From positions 1 through 64,000 of the forward strand of contig NZ_FPEH01000014.1 of NCBI RefSeq assembly GCF_900117425.1: DNA of 64,000 bases. Direction: 5' to 3'. Within the stretch, counting starts at the first letter, position 1; every line of letters starts with the position of its first letter. The notes under the pieces are model-generated. The model was not told the DNA's origin, did no database searches, and worked only from the letters and a program-made list of their open reading frames with translations. Made by a program: the position numbers and the translations under genes. The DNA is from Novosphingobium sp. NDB2Meth1 (GTDB lineage: Bacteria; Pseudomonadota; Alphaproteobacteria; Sphingomonadales; Sphingomonadaceae). Below are positions 43,452 through 52,217 of the stretch, piece after piece.

Positions 43452-44375
43452 TCAGCGCAGGAAGTCGAACAGCGATAGGTTGGCGAGCTTGGTGAAGCTG
43501 GCCTGGCTCGCTTCGAGCACGGTGGAAAGCTGCTGCAGGCGGGCGAGCGCGGAGCCCAGCTCAGGCGTGCCGATATCCTCCTGCTGCGAGGCACGGGCCT
43601 CGCTCATCGCCTGCTGACGCTCGGTCGAAAGATCGATCCAGCTGAGCCGCGAGCCGACGACGGTCTGCGCGGTGGTGATCGCATCGAGGCCATTGGCGAG
43701 CGAACCCAGCGCCGCCTGTGCCGTGGCGGCGGTGCTGGCGCCGCCCCCGGCAAGCGCGTCGGAGAGCGACTTGATCACGGTCATCAGATCGGTCTGGTTG
43801 CCCGCCGGATCCTTGAACGAGAGGAACTCGGGGCCGGTCAGGCTACGGCTGACGGTCTGGCCGTCGCCCAGCGAAAGCTGGCCGGCGCTTCCGCTGCCGA
43901 TGTATTGCGCCTGGCCGGCGGCGTTGATCTGGTAGGCATCGCCGGGGCTGTCTCCACCGAACAGCGCGTGCCCGGCGCTGTCGCGCGTGTTGGCGAGGCC
44001 GACGAGGCCCTTGTGGATCTGGGCGAGCTCCGAGGCGATGCTGGCGCGCTGCGCGGCGGGGAGCAGCGAGGAGGCCGCCTGCGTCGCCAGTTCCTGCGCG
44101 CGGCTGACATACGTCGCGAACTGGTTGAGCGCGGTGTCGGTGAGGTTGAGATCGACCGTGGCGCGGTTGGTCGCTGCGGTGTCGATCGTGCCGATGCTTT
44201 CCGCGCGGGCCAGCGCGCGCAGCTGCGAGGCGGCGAGCGGGTCGTCGGACGAGCGGGTGATCTTGCTGTTCGAGCTGATCTGGTTCTGCAGATCTTCAGC
44301 CTGCCCGCGCAGCGCGGACAGGTTCTGCGTCGAGCGGTCGAAGAAGGCAGCGGTGCTGGTGGCGAAGATGCTCAT
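43452..44375 (-). CDS. flgL: Hook-filament junction protein FlgL
   Basis: A 307-aa FlgL, a flagellin relative. N-terminal helix (STQNLSALRGQAEDLQNQIS) and C-terminal coiled part (FTKLANLSLFDFLR) are family features. It joins hook to filament with FlgK. ATG 44375 chosen since homology begins at MSIFATST. Seven bases separate it from flgK. Confidence 0.9.
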   Translation of the reverse strand: MSIFATSTAAFFDRSTQNLSALRGQAEDLQNQISSNSKITRSSDDPLAASQLRALARAESIGTIDTAATNRATVDLNLTDTALNQFATYVSRAQELATQAASSLLPAAQRASIASELAQIHKGLVGLANTRDSAGHALFGGDSPGDAYQINAAGQAQYIGSGSAGQLSLGDGQTVSRSLTGPEFLSFKDPAGNQTDLMTVIKSLSDALAGGGASTAATAQAALGSLANGLDAITTAQTVVGSRLSWIDLSTERQQAMSEARASQQEDIGTPELGSALARLQQLSTVLEASQASFTKLANLSLFDFLR

Positions 44376-44382
44376 GCGCGTT

Positions 44383-45723
44383 CTACCGGATCTGGAGCAG
44401 CGAATCGAAGATCGACGCCGCAACCTGCATCACCCGGCCCGAGGCCTGGAATGCCTGCTGGTAACGGACGAGATTGACGCCCTCGGCATCGAGATCGACA
44501 CCGGTCTGCGCGGCCAGCGCGGTCTTGGCGGCATCCGAGATCGTCGCGAGCGCATCGCGGGTGACGGTGCGGCCCGAGACGGTGGCCGAAATATCGAACA
44601 GGATCGCGTCCATTTTGCCCGCCGGATCGGCGGTGGAAAGCGCGCTGCGCAGGGCATCGAGATTGCTCGCATCGCGGCTGTTCTTGGGCGCGCCGGACGG
44701 GGCGGTGGCGATCTTGGCCGGATCACCCGTTGCAAGCGCGATGGTTGCGGCGCTGCTGCCCGAGAGCAGGTTTGCGCCCGGATTGCCATCACGGTCGGTG
44801 CCGCCGCCTTGCGCGCTGTTGACGGTGGTGACGATGGACCCGGCAAGGCCGTCAAGATCGCCGCGCAGCTGCGCCAGCTTGTCCAGCGCCTGTTGCTGTC
44901 CCGCGAGCGATCCGCCGGCGAGGGCAAGGGGGGTGCCGCCAAGCGTATAGTCCACGGTGCCATCGGCGGCGGTGGTAAGCGCGAGCGCAGTGGTGCTGCC
45001 GCCGCTTACCAGCGTCGTGGCGGGTGAAGTGCTGCCAAGCGTGACGGTGACGCTGCCGTCCTGCGCCAAGGTGGTGCCGATATCGCCGTACTGGCTGAGG
45101 TCGGCGAGCAGCTTGTCGCGCTGGTCGAGGAGGGCGGTCTGGTCCGAGCTCGCATCAGCGGCGCGCGCGAGGCGCAAGTTGGTACGCGCGAGCTCGCCCG
45201 CGATGCGGTTGATCTGGGTGACGCCGTCGGCCGCCTCGAACTGCAGGCCCTTGCCAACCGCGTCCATTTCCTTCGACGCGATCTGGAACGTGGCGGTCAT
45301 CGTCCGTGCGGCCTCGATCACCGAGGCGCGCAGCGATGTATCGACCGGGTCTTCCTTCAGCTTCTGCAGCGCGGATTCAAAGCCGGTGATGGCGGGGTAG
45401 ACGCCGGACTGCTCGAGCGCGGATTCGATATTGCCCAGGCCCTTCACTTCGGCATTGGCGCGTGCGGTTTCCGCACCGGTGCGGCGGACCTCGCTCTGGC
45501 GGAAGGCATCGGCGTTGCGCACGATCCTTTCCACCCGCACGCCCGAAAGCGAGACGTCCCGCACGTTCTGGTTGTAGCCGGTAGAGGCGACCTCGGCGAG
45601 GCCGATGGCGCGGCGGACATAACCGTCCGTCCCCGCGTTGGAGATGTTCTGCGCGGTGACATCGAGCCCGATCCTGGCCGCTTTGGCGCCGGACAGGCCG
45701 ATCGAAAGGAGGTCTGAGGCCAT
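44383..45723 (-). CDS. flgK: Hook-filament junction protein FlgK
   Basis: A 446-aa FlgK, shorter than enteric (about 547), so part of the middle domain is lost. N-terminal rod-type motif SGAKAARIGLDVTAQNISNA and the C-terminal LVRYQQAFQASGRVMQVAASIF are standard. Chaperone for it is presumably the FlgN-like protein at 53.6 kb. Lies 6 bases after flgJ. Confidence 0.93.
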   Translation of the reverse strand: MASDLLSIGLSGAKAARIGLDVTAQNISNAGTDGYVRRAIGLAEVASTGYNQNVRDVSLSGVRVERIVRNADAFRQSEVRRTGAETARANAEVKGLGNIESALEQSGVYPAITGFESALQKLKEDPVDTSLRASVIEAARTMTATFQIASKEMDAVGKGLQFEAADGVTQINRIAGELARTNLRLARAADASSDQTALLDQRDKLLADLSQYGDIGTTLAQDGSVTVTLGSTSPATTLVSGGSTTALALTTAADGTVDYTLGGTPLALAGGSLAGQQQALDKLAQLRGDLDGLAGSIVTTVNSAQGGGTDRDGNPGANLLSGSSAATIALATGDPAKIATAPSGAPKNSRDASNLDALRSALSTADPAGKMDAILFDISATVSGRTVTRDALATISDAAKTALAAQTGVDLDAEGVNLVRYQQAFQASGRVMQVAASIFDSLLQIR

Positions 45724-45729
45724 GGTGGC

Positions 45730-46026
45730 TTACTCCGCTTTCGCCGGGGGCAGCAGGCGCGCGAACTGCGCTTCGAGCTGCCTGGCGAGGCCGAAGGTGC
45801 CGGCCTGTGCCGCGATGTCCGCGAAACGCTCGTCGCGCATCTGGGTGAAGGTTTCCTGTGCTTGGCCGCCGAAGATCGGATCATCGCCGGCGAGGCTGGT
45901 CGCGCGCGCGGCGGCGAGCATCTGGCGCACGAAGATCGCCTCGAAGCCTTGCGCGGCCTTCTTGAGCGCGGCGCGATCTGATGCGGATGGGGCTGCGGGT
46001 GCGGGGACCGGGGCGAGCGGGCTCAT
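45730..46026 (-). CDS. flgJ: Rod-binding protein FlgJ (N-terminal domain only)
   Basis: A 98-aa protein equal to the N-terminal rod-scaffold half of enteric FlgJ: AAQGFEAIFVRQMLAAARAT and GGQAQETFTQMRDERFADIA. No muramidase domain. The peptidoglycan-cutting job is likely done by the separate transglycosylase at 54052. Overlaps flgI by four bases. Confidence 0.9.
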   Translation of the reverse strand: MSPLAPVPAPAAPSASDRAALKKAAQGFEAIFVRQMLAAARATSLAGDDPIFGGQAQETFTQMRDERFADIAAQAGTFGLARQLEAQFARLLPPAKAE

Positions 46027-47135
46027 ATGATCTCCATCTCCGCGCGCAGCGCGCCAGCCTGCTTGAGTGCCTCGAGGATCGCGACGAGATCCGACGGGGT
46101 GACGCCGAGCTTGTTGAGCGCATCGACAAGGCTGGAGAGCGAGGCGCCGGGCTTGAACAGCGCGACATGGGCCTGGCCTTCCTCGGCGCTGATCTGGCTC
46201 GACGGTGTAATCGCAGTCTGGCCGCGGCTGAACGGGGCGGGCTGCGAGACTTGCGGCTTCTCGTCGATCTTAACGACGAGCTTGCCATGGCTGATCGCAG
46301 CGGGAGATAGCCGCACGGCGCTGTTGATCACGACCGTGCCGGTGCGGCTGTTGACGATGACCTTCGCGGCCTTCTCGGCAGGGTTCACCTCGATCATCTC
46401 GATCGCGGCCATCATCGTCGCGCGGGTGTCGGTCGCTTGGGGCAAGCGGATGGCGAGGGTGATGCCGTCTTCAACCGTCGCCGCGCCGGGGAAGCGCGCG
46501 TTGACCGCATCGCGGACGCGGCTGGCGGTGAGGAAATCGGCGGTGAACAGGTTCCAGCGCAGCACGTCGCCGCTGTCGAAGCCGGTCGCGACCGCGCGCT
46601 CGACGCTGGCGCCTTCGGCAATGCGGCCAACGGTGGGGACGTTGACCGTGAGCTGGCTGCCATCCTTGCCGGTGATGCCGAGGCCGCCGACGGCGAGGTT
46701 GCCTTGCGCCATCGCGTAGATCTGCCCGTCCGCGCCGTAGAGCGGGGCGAGGATGAGCGCGCCGCCGCGCAAGGACTTGGCCTTGCCGATGGTCGAGACC
46801 GTCACGTCGATGCGCTGGCCGGGCTTGGCGAAGGCGGGGAGATCGGCGGTGATGAGCACGGCGGCGGCGTTCTTGAGGCCGGGCGAGATGCCCTGCGGCA
46901 GCTGCACGCCGAGACGGCCCGAGACGCCGCGCATCGCCTGCGTGATGTATTCGAGGTTGTCGTCACCCGTGCCGGGAAGGCCGACAACGACGCCGTAACC
47001 CGTCAATTGGTTGGTCCGCACGCCCTGAAACGCGCCGAGATCGCGCACGCGGTCGGCATAAACGGGCGTCTGGGCGAGCATGAGCGCCGCAAGGAGGGCC
47101 AAAAGGCCGCGAAAGAGGGGGGAAAACGGCATCAT
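46023..47135 (-). CDS. flgI: P-ring protein FlgI
   Basis: A 370-aa periplasmic protein with a signal peptide (LFRGLLALLAALMLAQTPVYA). DRVRDLGAFQGVRTNQLTGY and GVVVGLPGTGDD follow, nearly invariant in FlgI. It forms the P ring around the rod, helped by FlgA. ATG 47135 shares one base with the flgH stop. Length as expected. Confidence 0.95.
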   Translation of the reverse strand: MMPFSPLFRGLLALLAALMLAQTPVYADRVRDLGAFQGVRTNQLTGYGVVVGLPGTGDDNLEYITQAMRGVSGRLGVQLPQGISPGLKNAAAVLITADLPAFAKPGQRIDVTVSTIGKAKSLRGGALILAPLYGADGQIYAMAQGNLAVGGLGITGKDGSQLTVNVPTVGRIAEGASVERAVATGFDSGDVLRWNLFTADFLTASRVRDAVNARFPGAATVEDGITLAIRLPQATDTRATMMAAIEMIEVNPAEKAAKVIVNSRTGTVVINSAVRLSPAAISHGKLVVKIDEKPQVSQPAPFSRGQTAITPSSQISAEEGQAHVALFKPGASLSSLVDALNKLGVTPSDLVAILEALKQAGALRAEMEII

Positions 47136-47869
47136 CAGAACGGATTGATCACGCTGAAGAACTTTGCGAGCCAGCCCTCGCGGCTGGCGCGGCCGATCGA
47201 GCCGTTGCCGGTGTAGTTCACCCGCGCATCGGCGACCTGGGTCGAGCGCACGCGGTTGTCCGCATCGATATCGCCGAGGCGGACGATGCCGGAAAACTGC
47301 ACCCATTCCTGGCCCTGGCTCAGCAGCAAGCGCTTTTCTCCTACGACCAGCGCCGTACCATTGGGGCGCACTTCGGCGATGGTGACGGAAACCTCGCCGC
47401 CGAGCGTGCTCGTCTGCGTGGCATTCCCCTGCCCGTTGAACGACGATCCGCCCGAAGCTTTAAGGGCGTTGGGATCGAGGAACGACAGCGGCCCGGCGCT
47501 GGGCGGGACGATGTTGAAGCCACCGTTCTTCTGGGTTTTCGAAGCGGCGGTCTTCGACGAATTGAGGTTTTCGGTGAGGATGATCGTCAGCGGATCGCCC
47601 ACCGCATGCGCGCGTCGGCCTTCGGCGAGGCCGATATAGCCTGCCGCAACGTTGAAGATCGCGCCGTCCGCCGGGCGCGGCGCGGGGGCCTGCGGCAGCA
47701 CGGCGCCAAAGCCTTCGGCGGGGCGGGTCGGCTTGCCGTGTGCGTGATCTGGCGCGATAGCGGCGAGCACCACGGCGGGCGGCACGAGGAGGCATACAAG
47801 AAGCTTCATGCCAAGGGGCTTGCCATCGACAGTAGCGCGGAAGGCGGCTTCGAAGGGGGAATCCATCAT
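47135..47869 (-). CDS. flgH: L-ring protein FlgH, no lipobox seen
   Basis: A 244-aa FlgH (225 if started at ATG 47809). RRAHAVGDPLTIILTENLNS, SGGSSFNGQGNATQTSTLGG and VQFSGIVRLGDIDADNRVRS are the conserved core. FlgH is normally a lipoprotein, but the leader LLVCLLVPPAVVLAAIAPDH has no Cys after its hydrophobic part, so lipid attachment is doubtful. GGAAG stands before ATG 47869, favouring the longer start. It forms the outer-membrane L ring. Confidence 0.9.
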   Translation of the reverse strand: MMDSPFEAAFRATVDGKPLGMKLLVCLLVPPAVVLAAIAPDHAHGKPTRPAEGFGAVLPQAPAPRPADGAIFNVAAGYIGLAEGRRAHAVGDPLTIILTENLNSSKTAASKTQKNGGFNIVPPSAGPLSFLDPNALKASGGSSFNGQGNATQTSTLGGEVSVTIAEVRPNGTALVVGEKRLLLSQGQEWVQFSGIVRLGDIDADNRVRSTQVADARVNYTGNGSIGRASREGWLAKFFSVINPF

Positions 47870-47883
47870 GCTGGGTGCTTCCG

Positions 47884-48672
47884 TCAGAGGGTCTGGTTGG
47901 CGTTCTTGAGCATTTCGTCGACCGCCGAGATCATCTTGGAATTGACCTCGTAGGCGCGCTGGGTCTCGATCATGTCGACCAGTTCCTCGACGACGTTGAC
48001 GTTGGAGCTTTCGAGGAAACCCTGCCGAATGCGTCCGCGCCCGACTTCGCCGGCAATGCCGATCTGTGCGGCGCCGCTGGCCGCGGTCTCGGTCAGGAAG
48101 TTGTCCCCGCCCGCCGCGAGCCCCGCGGGATTGGCGAAGCTGGCGATAGTGATCTGTCCAAGCTGTGAAGGTTCGGCAGTCGCAGGAAGCGTGGCAGAAA
48201 CAGTTCCATCAGGCGCGATCGTGATCGAAGTCGCACCTTCCGGGATCGTTATGGGGGGCTGCACGACAAAGCCTTGCGCTGTCACAAGCTGGCCTTCTGC
48301 GGAACGGCTGAAATTGCCCGCGCGGGTATAGGCGAGCTGGCCGCCCGGCAGCGTGACCTGGAAATAGCCGTCGCCATCGAGTGCGAGATCGAGTGCGTTG
48401 CCGGTTGTCTGCATCGGCCCCTGCGTGGTGATCCGCGTGGTCGACTGGATGCCGACGCCGGTGCCGAGATTGAGCCCGGTGGCATAGGCCGTTTCACCCG
48501 AAGACTGCTGCCCGGCGGTGCGCGCGTCCTGATAGGCCATCGTCGCGAAATTGGCACGGTCGCGCTTGAAGCCGGTGGTGCCGACGTTGGCGAGGTTGTT
48601 CGCGATCACGCGCATCCGCGTGTCCTGCGCTTCGAGACCGGTGCGGGCGACGTGAAGGGCGGAGGAGGGCAT
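47884..48672 (-). CDS. flgG: Distal rod protein FlgG
   Basis: A 262-aa FlgG: N-terminal TRMRVIANNLANVGTTGFKR, central GNALDLALDGDGYFQV, C-terminal SSNVNVVEELVDMIETQRAY, all family marks. Normal length. Forms the distal rod. It follows flgF after 32 bases. Confidence 0.96.
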   Translation of the reverse strand: MPSSALHVARTGLEAQDTRMRVIANNLANVGTTGFKRDRANFATMAYQDARTAGQQSSGETAYATGLNLGTGVGIQSTTRITTQGPMQTTGNALDLALDGDGYFQVTLPGGQLAYTRAGNFSRSAEGQLVTAQGFVVQPPITIPEGATSITIAPDGTVSATLPATAEPSQLGQITIASFANPAGLAAGGDNFLTETAASGAAQIGIAGEVGRGRIRQGFLESSNVNVVEELVDMIETQRAYEVNSKMISAVDEMLKNANQTL

Positions 48673-48704
48673 GGGGCTTAAGTCCTTGACTGGATGGGGT
48701 CAGA

Positions 48705-49445
48705 TCAGGTGAGGCGCATCAGGCCGGAGCCGCCTTCATCAAGCTCCTTCGCGGTGGAAATGAGCTTGGTGCGCATGTCGAAAAGGCGCTGTGCCTCAAC
48801 CATTTCAACGAGAACGCGGGTTGGCTCGACGTTGGATTGCTCGAGGCTGCCGGGCTGGAGCTTCGCTTCCTCGTCCGCGGGGAGCGCGCCGCCACCCTGC
48901 ACTCGGAAGAGCCCATCAAGGCCCTTCTCGATAGCCGAGCCGGCAGTGCTGACGAGCTTGATGCGGCCGACTTCCTGCGGGGGCTGGTCCGGATTCTCCG
49001 GCGCGGCGGCCAGCACGCGGCCGTCGGGCGCGATGCTGATGCGCGCGCCGGGCGGCACCGTCACGGGCCCGGCATCGCCCACCACGGGGCGACCATCGCC
49101 ATTGGTGAGGACGCCGGTCGCATCGACCGAGAGATCGCCGCGCCGGGTATAGGCTTCCTCGCCGTTCGCGCCCTGTACCGCGAGCATGGTGCGTCCGGTG
49201 AGCGCGATATCGAGCGGATTGCCCGTCTCGATCACCGCGCCTTGCTTCATGTTGGCGCCCCGCACTTCGCCGCGCGTCATCGCGCGGGCCTCGATGCTGG
49301 GGCCTTTCAGCGTCATCGGATCGGCGTTGAGCATCTCGGCGCGAAAGCCGATGGTCTGCGCGTTGGCCATGTTGCTGGCGATCACCTGCTGGGTGACCAT
49401 CGAGCCGGCCAGGCCGGAGTAGGCGGTGTAGATCAGGCGGTCCAT
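48705..49445 (-). CDS. flgF: Proximal rod protein FlgF
   Basis: A 246-aa FlgF. MDRLIYTAYSGLAGSMVTQQ and VIASNMANAQTIGFRAEMLN at the start, GNPLDIALTGRTMLAVQG in the middle and VEPTRVLVEMVEAQRLFDMR at the end define the family. Proximal rod component, exported through the FliPQR gate. Lies 15 bases after flgE. Confidence 0.95.
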   Translation of the reverse strand: MDRLIYTAYSGLAGSMVTQQVIASNMANAQTIGFRAEMLNADPMTLKGPSIEARAMTRGEVRGANMKQGAVIETGNPLDIALTGRTMLAVQGANGEEAYTRRGDLSVDATGVLTNGDGRPVVGDAGPVTVPPGARISIAPDGRVLAAAPENPDQPPQEVGRIKLVSTAGSAIEKGLDGLFRVQGGGALPADEEAKLQPGSLEQSNVEPTRVLVEMVEAQRLFDMRTKLISTAKELDEGGSGLMRLT

Positions 49446-49460
49446 GGTGCCGGTTCAGCC

Positions 49461-50270
49461 TCAGGTGCGCAGGTTGATGATGGTCTGCGAGATCTGGGTG
49501 GCGGTATCGATCGCTTTGGCATTGGCCTGGAAATTGCGCTGCGCGGTGATCAGGCCGACCATTTCCTCGGAGAGATCGACGTTCGAGCGCTCAAGTGCGC
49601 CCGACGTGATCCCGCCGTAGAAGCCTTCGTCAGGCTGGCCATAGGTGGCGGCGCCGGAGATGCCGGTGGCGCTCCAGTTGGCCGCACCTTCCTGGCGCAG
49701 ACCGCCCGGCGAAATGAATGTCGCGAGCGCGACCATGCCGATCGCGGTGTTGTTTCCATCCGCATAGGAGGCGGTGATCACGCCGTTCTTGCCAACGGCA
49801 ACCCCGGCGAACTGCGCGCCGGCGGCATTGACCGCGGGGACCTGCACCGATTGCAGCGCTGTGCCGGTCACCGCGCCAGCCGGATCGGTCGGGAAGACCT
49901 GCAGCCGGTTGCCGCCGCGCAGCAGATAGCCGTTCTCGTCGATCTCGAAGGCGCCATTGCGGGTGTAGAGCGTATCGCCGGTGATCGCGGAGCGGGTGGT
50001 GAAGAAGCCGTCGCCGTTGACGACGAGATCGAGCGCGTTGCCTGTCTGCTCGACCGGGCCCTGCTTGAAGTTCTGGTTGATCGCCTCGACCGTCGCGCCG
50101 ATGCCGATCAGCAGCTTGGGGTTGGTGAAGGCGCTGCCCGCGACGATGTCCGAGAAAGCCACGGTGCTCTTCTTGAACCCGTTGGTTTCGGCGTTGGCAA
50201 TGTTGTTGCTGATCACGCCGAGATCGGTCTGGGCGTTCTTGAGGCCGTTGAGCGAGGTGTAAAAAGACAT
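49461..50270 (-). CDS. flgE: Hook protein FlgE (short)
   Basis: A 269-aa FlgE. SLNGLKNAQTDLGVISNNIA and NGFKKSTVAFSDIV at the N terminus, EQTGNALDLVVNGDGFF in the middle, LSEEMVGLITAQRNFQANAK at the end. Enteric FlgE has about 400 residues; the outer variable domain is missing here, close to the minimal hook fold. Preceded by the also shortened cap protein flgD. Confidence 0.92.
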   Translation of the reverse strand: MSFYTSLNGLKNAQTDLGVISNNIANAETNGFKKSTVAFSDIVAGSAFTNPKLLIGIGATVEAINQNFKQGPVEQTGNALDLVVNGDGFFTTRSAITGDTLYTRNGAFEIDENGYLLRGGNRLQVFPTDPAGAVTGTALQSVQVPAVNAAGAQFAGVAVGKNGVITASYADGNNTAIGMVALATFISPGGLRQEGAANWSATGISGAATYGQPDEGFYGGITSGALERSNVDLSEEMVGLITAQRNFQANAKAIDTATQISQTIINLRT

Positions 50271-50286
50271 ATGCGGGGGTCCTTTC

Positions 50287-50580
50287 TCAGATCTTCTGGC
50301 CGGTGAGCTTGTCGAGCTTGGCTTCGATCGATTTCAGCGTGTCGGACGTGCTGTTCGCCGCGGAGAGGCTGGAGAACTGGGCGAGCTGGGCGATCATCTG
50401 GCTGTTGTCGACCGGCGCGGTGGGGTCCTGGTTCTGCAGCTGCGCGGTGAGCAGCTTGATGAAGTCGTTGGCTCCGAGGGAACCCCACGCGCTTTTTGCG
50501 GTGCTGACAGCAGCCTTGGCGGCGCCGGTGGCGGTGGAGGCGGCGACTGCCGCGGTGTAGGGATTGATCGGGATCATCAC
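50287..50580 (-). CDS. flgD: Hook cap protein FlgD (minimal)
   Basis: A 97-aa protein equal to the FlgD N-terminal region: [20 protein letters not shown] and then [20 protein letters not shown]. The following Ig-like and Tudor-like domains of the usual 220-residue protein are absent. Stop codon follows at once and flgE starts 17 bases on, so it is not a sequencing gap in an obvious way. It shares four bases with flgC. Confidence 0.88.
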   Translation of the reverse strand: MMIPINPYTAAVAASTATGAAKAAVSTAKSAWGSLGANDFIKLLTAQLQNQDPTAPVDNSQMIAQLAQFSSLSAANSTSDTLKSIEAKLDKLTGQKI

Positions 50581-50996
50581 TTCATCCTCATCGTTTCGAG
50601 CATCAGTTGCTTGGCGGTCTGCATGGCCTCGACCACGTTCTGGTACTGGCGGGCGCTTTCCATCATCTCGACCAGCTCGGCGTTCTCATCGACCGGTGCC
50701 TCCCAGATGTCGCCATTGGCATCTGCGAGCGGGTGATCGGGATCATGCATGCGCACCGGTGCGGCATCGCTGCGGTAGACCCCGGTGACGCGCACGGTGG
50801 CGAGGCCGCTGGAGCGATCGAGCTCTTCGGCGAAGACGGGGCGCAAGGGGCGGTAGGCCGCGTCCTTGCTGGCGGCGACATTGCCCGCATTGGCGAGGTT
50901 GGAGGCGGAGGCGTTCATGCGCACGAGCTGCGCGGACATGGCGCGGGCAGTGACGTCGAACAGCGACAGGGGTTGACCATTGCCCGCCATGGTCAT
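50577..50996 (-). CDS. flgC: Proximal rod protein FlgC
   Basis: A 139-aa Flg[27 protein letters not shown] at the start, [20 protein letters not shown] and [15 protein letters not shown] at the end. Normal size. ATGA overlap with flgB. A second ATG two codons in is an equally good start. Confidence 0.93.
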   Translation of the reverse strand: MTMAGNGQPLSLFDVTARAMSAQLVRMNASASNLANAGNVAASKDAAYRPLRPVFAEELDRSSGLATVRVTGVYRSDAAPVRMHDPDHPLADANGDIWEAPVDENAELVEMMESARQYQNVVEAMQTAKQLMLETMRMK

Positions 50997-51340
50997 TCAC
51001 CCTTGATGGCGCGGGTGAGCGTCTCGACCCGGCCGCGGATGAAGGAAAGCGTGGCGGAATAGCCGACGGCGTTCTCGGCGAAGGCGGTCTGCTCGGTCGC
51101 CATCTCGACGGTGTTCCCATCAAGGCTGGGCATCACCGGCATGCGGTAGCGCGTAGCGGCAGACATCGCCTCTGCCTCGCTTGCGCCGCCGGTGCGAGCC
51201 TTGAGCGCAGCAGCGAAGTCGATGTCCTTCGCCTTGTAGCCGGGGGTCCCGGCGTTCGCGAGGTTGGATGCGAGGAGGCCCATGCGCTGCGAACGCAATT
51301 CGAGCGCTGCGCCGTGGATACCGAAAAGAGTGTCGCTCAT
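50993..51340 (-). CDS. flgB: Proximal rod protein FlgB
   Basis: A 115-aa Flg[35 protein letters not shown] and the C-terminal TEQTAFAENAVGYSATLSFI are family marks. First gene of the flg-mot operon; a near-perfect sigma54 promoter lies 41 bases upstream. The longer open frame upstream is not coding. Shorter than enteric FlgB (138). Confidence 0.93.
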   Translation of the reverse strand: MSDTLFGIHGAALELRSQRMGLLASNLANAGTPGYKAKDIDFAAALKARTGGASEAEAMSAATRYRMPVMPSLDGNTVEMATEQTAFAENAVGYSATLSFIRGRVETLTRAIKGE

Positions 51341-51380
51341 GGATCTTGCCTTGGGGACGGTTTTTCCTGCCAGGTGGTCA

Positions 51381-51395
51381 GCAAAGGCCGTGCCA
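51381..51395 (-). promoter_or_regulatory. Sigma54 promoter of the flgB operon
   Basis: Minus strand reads TTGGCACGGCCTTTGCTG: GG and GC exactly 10 bases apart, matching TGGCACG-N4-TTGCT in full. Transcription should start near 51369, about 30 bases before flgB. The flhA-group promoter at 53990 has nearly the same sequence. Confidence 0.85.
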
Positions 51396-51437
51396 AGCGC
51401 CGAAATGCGGGGTTTCGTGCGCAGTCGGCGCGGCGAA

Positions 51438-51455
51438 CCGGCAAGCACTTGCCGG
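51438..51455. promoter_or_regulatory. 18-bp palindrome, candidate activator site for the flgB promoter
   Basis: CCGGCAA-GCAC-TTGCCGG is a perfect inverted repeat with a 4-base centre, about 55-65 bases upstream of the -12 element of the flgB promoter and 85 before the divergent MotA-like gene. The same layout occurs at 37576-37593 before flagellin. A site for the sigma54 activator encoded at 36.1 kb is a fair guess. Confidence 0.5.
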
Positions 51456-51539
51456 GTGTCGGCAAATTGCTTCCGGCGCCCCTGAAGGTTGTCCGCCTTC
51501 CGCCGTTCTTGGGAGAAGCAAGAGCGAGGCAGGACAGCA

Positions 51540-52217
51540 ATGGACTTGGCGCATATGTTCGATCCCGTCGCGGCGGGGATTGTCATCGGCGGAACGCTGG
51601 GCGCGACGGTGCTGCGCAGCGGGCTGGCGGATTGCCGCGCGGCCATCCGTGCCGTGCGCGCCTTGTTCGAACCAAAGTTTCAGGACGACATCGTGCGCGG
51701 TGCGCTGGCGCCGATGGTCGCGCAGGCAGAGCGCGAGGGACTCATGCGGCTCTCCCTCAGGCCCTGCGGCGAAGCCTCGATCGATGCCGCGCTGACGGCG
51801 CTGGTCCAGACGCGCAGCCTGGCCGCCTTTGCCAGCTGTGACGATAGCGCGCGCGAGATCCGCGTCGCGCATGCGCTGCGCGCGGTGCGCACGCTGGCAC
51901 TGGGGGCGGAACTCTCCCCCGTGTTCGGCCTCGCCGGGACGCTCGTCTCGCTCAGCCAACTGCCGGCCGAGGGCCTTGCACGCGGGGCGTTCATGGGTGC
52001 GATCTCGATGGCTGTTCTGACGACGCTCTATGGCCTGCTGCTCGGCAATCTGCTGCTGGCGCCGCTTTCGCGCGCCGTCGAGCGCCGGGTGGAAAGCGAG
52101 GAAGCCGCGCGGCGCGACATCACCAACTGGCTCATCGCCAAGCTCGCACCCGTTTGCCCACCGGCGCAGAGCGGCAGCGGCGCGGCCCGCCGCGCCTATC
52201 TGCGCGAGGCGGGATGA
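51540..52217 (+). CDS. MotA/ExbB-like membrane protein
   Basis: A 225-aa membrane protein with a MotA-type layout: N-terminal helix (DPVAAGIVIGGTLGATVLRS), cytoplasmic helices with LMRLSLRPCGEASIDAAL, then two channel-like helices (ELSPVFGLAGTLVSLSQLP; AFMGAISMAVLTTLYGLLLG) close to MotA/TolQ/ExbB. It has a partner (next gene) with a single helix. It is not the main MotA at 42.6 kb, which is longer and in the flg-mot operon. It may be an auxiliary stator or energy-coupling pair. ATG 51540 follows AGGA. Confidence 0.75.
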   Translation: MDLAHMFDPVAAGIVIGGTLGATVLRSGLADCRAAIRAVRALFEPKFQDDIVRGALAPMVAQAEREGLMRLSLRPCGEASIDAALTALVQTRSLAAFASCDDSAREIRVAHALRAVRTLALGAELSPVFGLAGTLVSLSQLPAEGLARGAFMGAISMAVLTTLYGLLLGNLLLAPLSRAVERRVESEEAARRDITNWLIAKLAPVCPPAQSGSGAARRAYLREAG

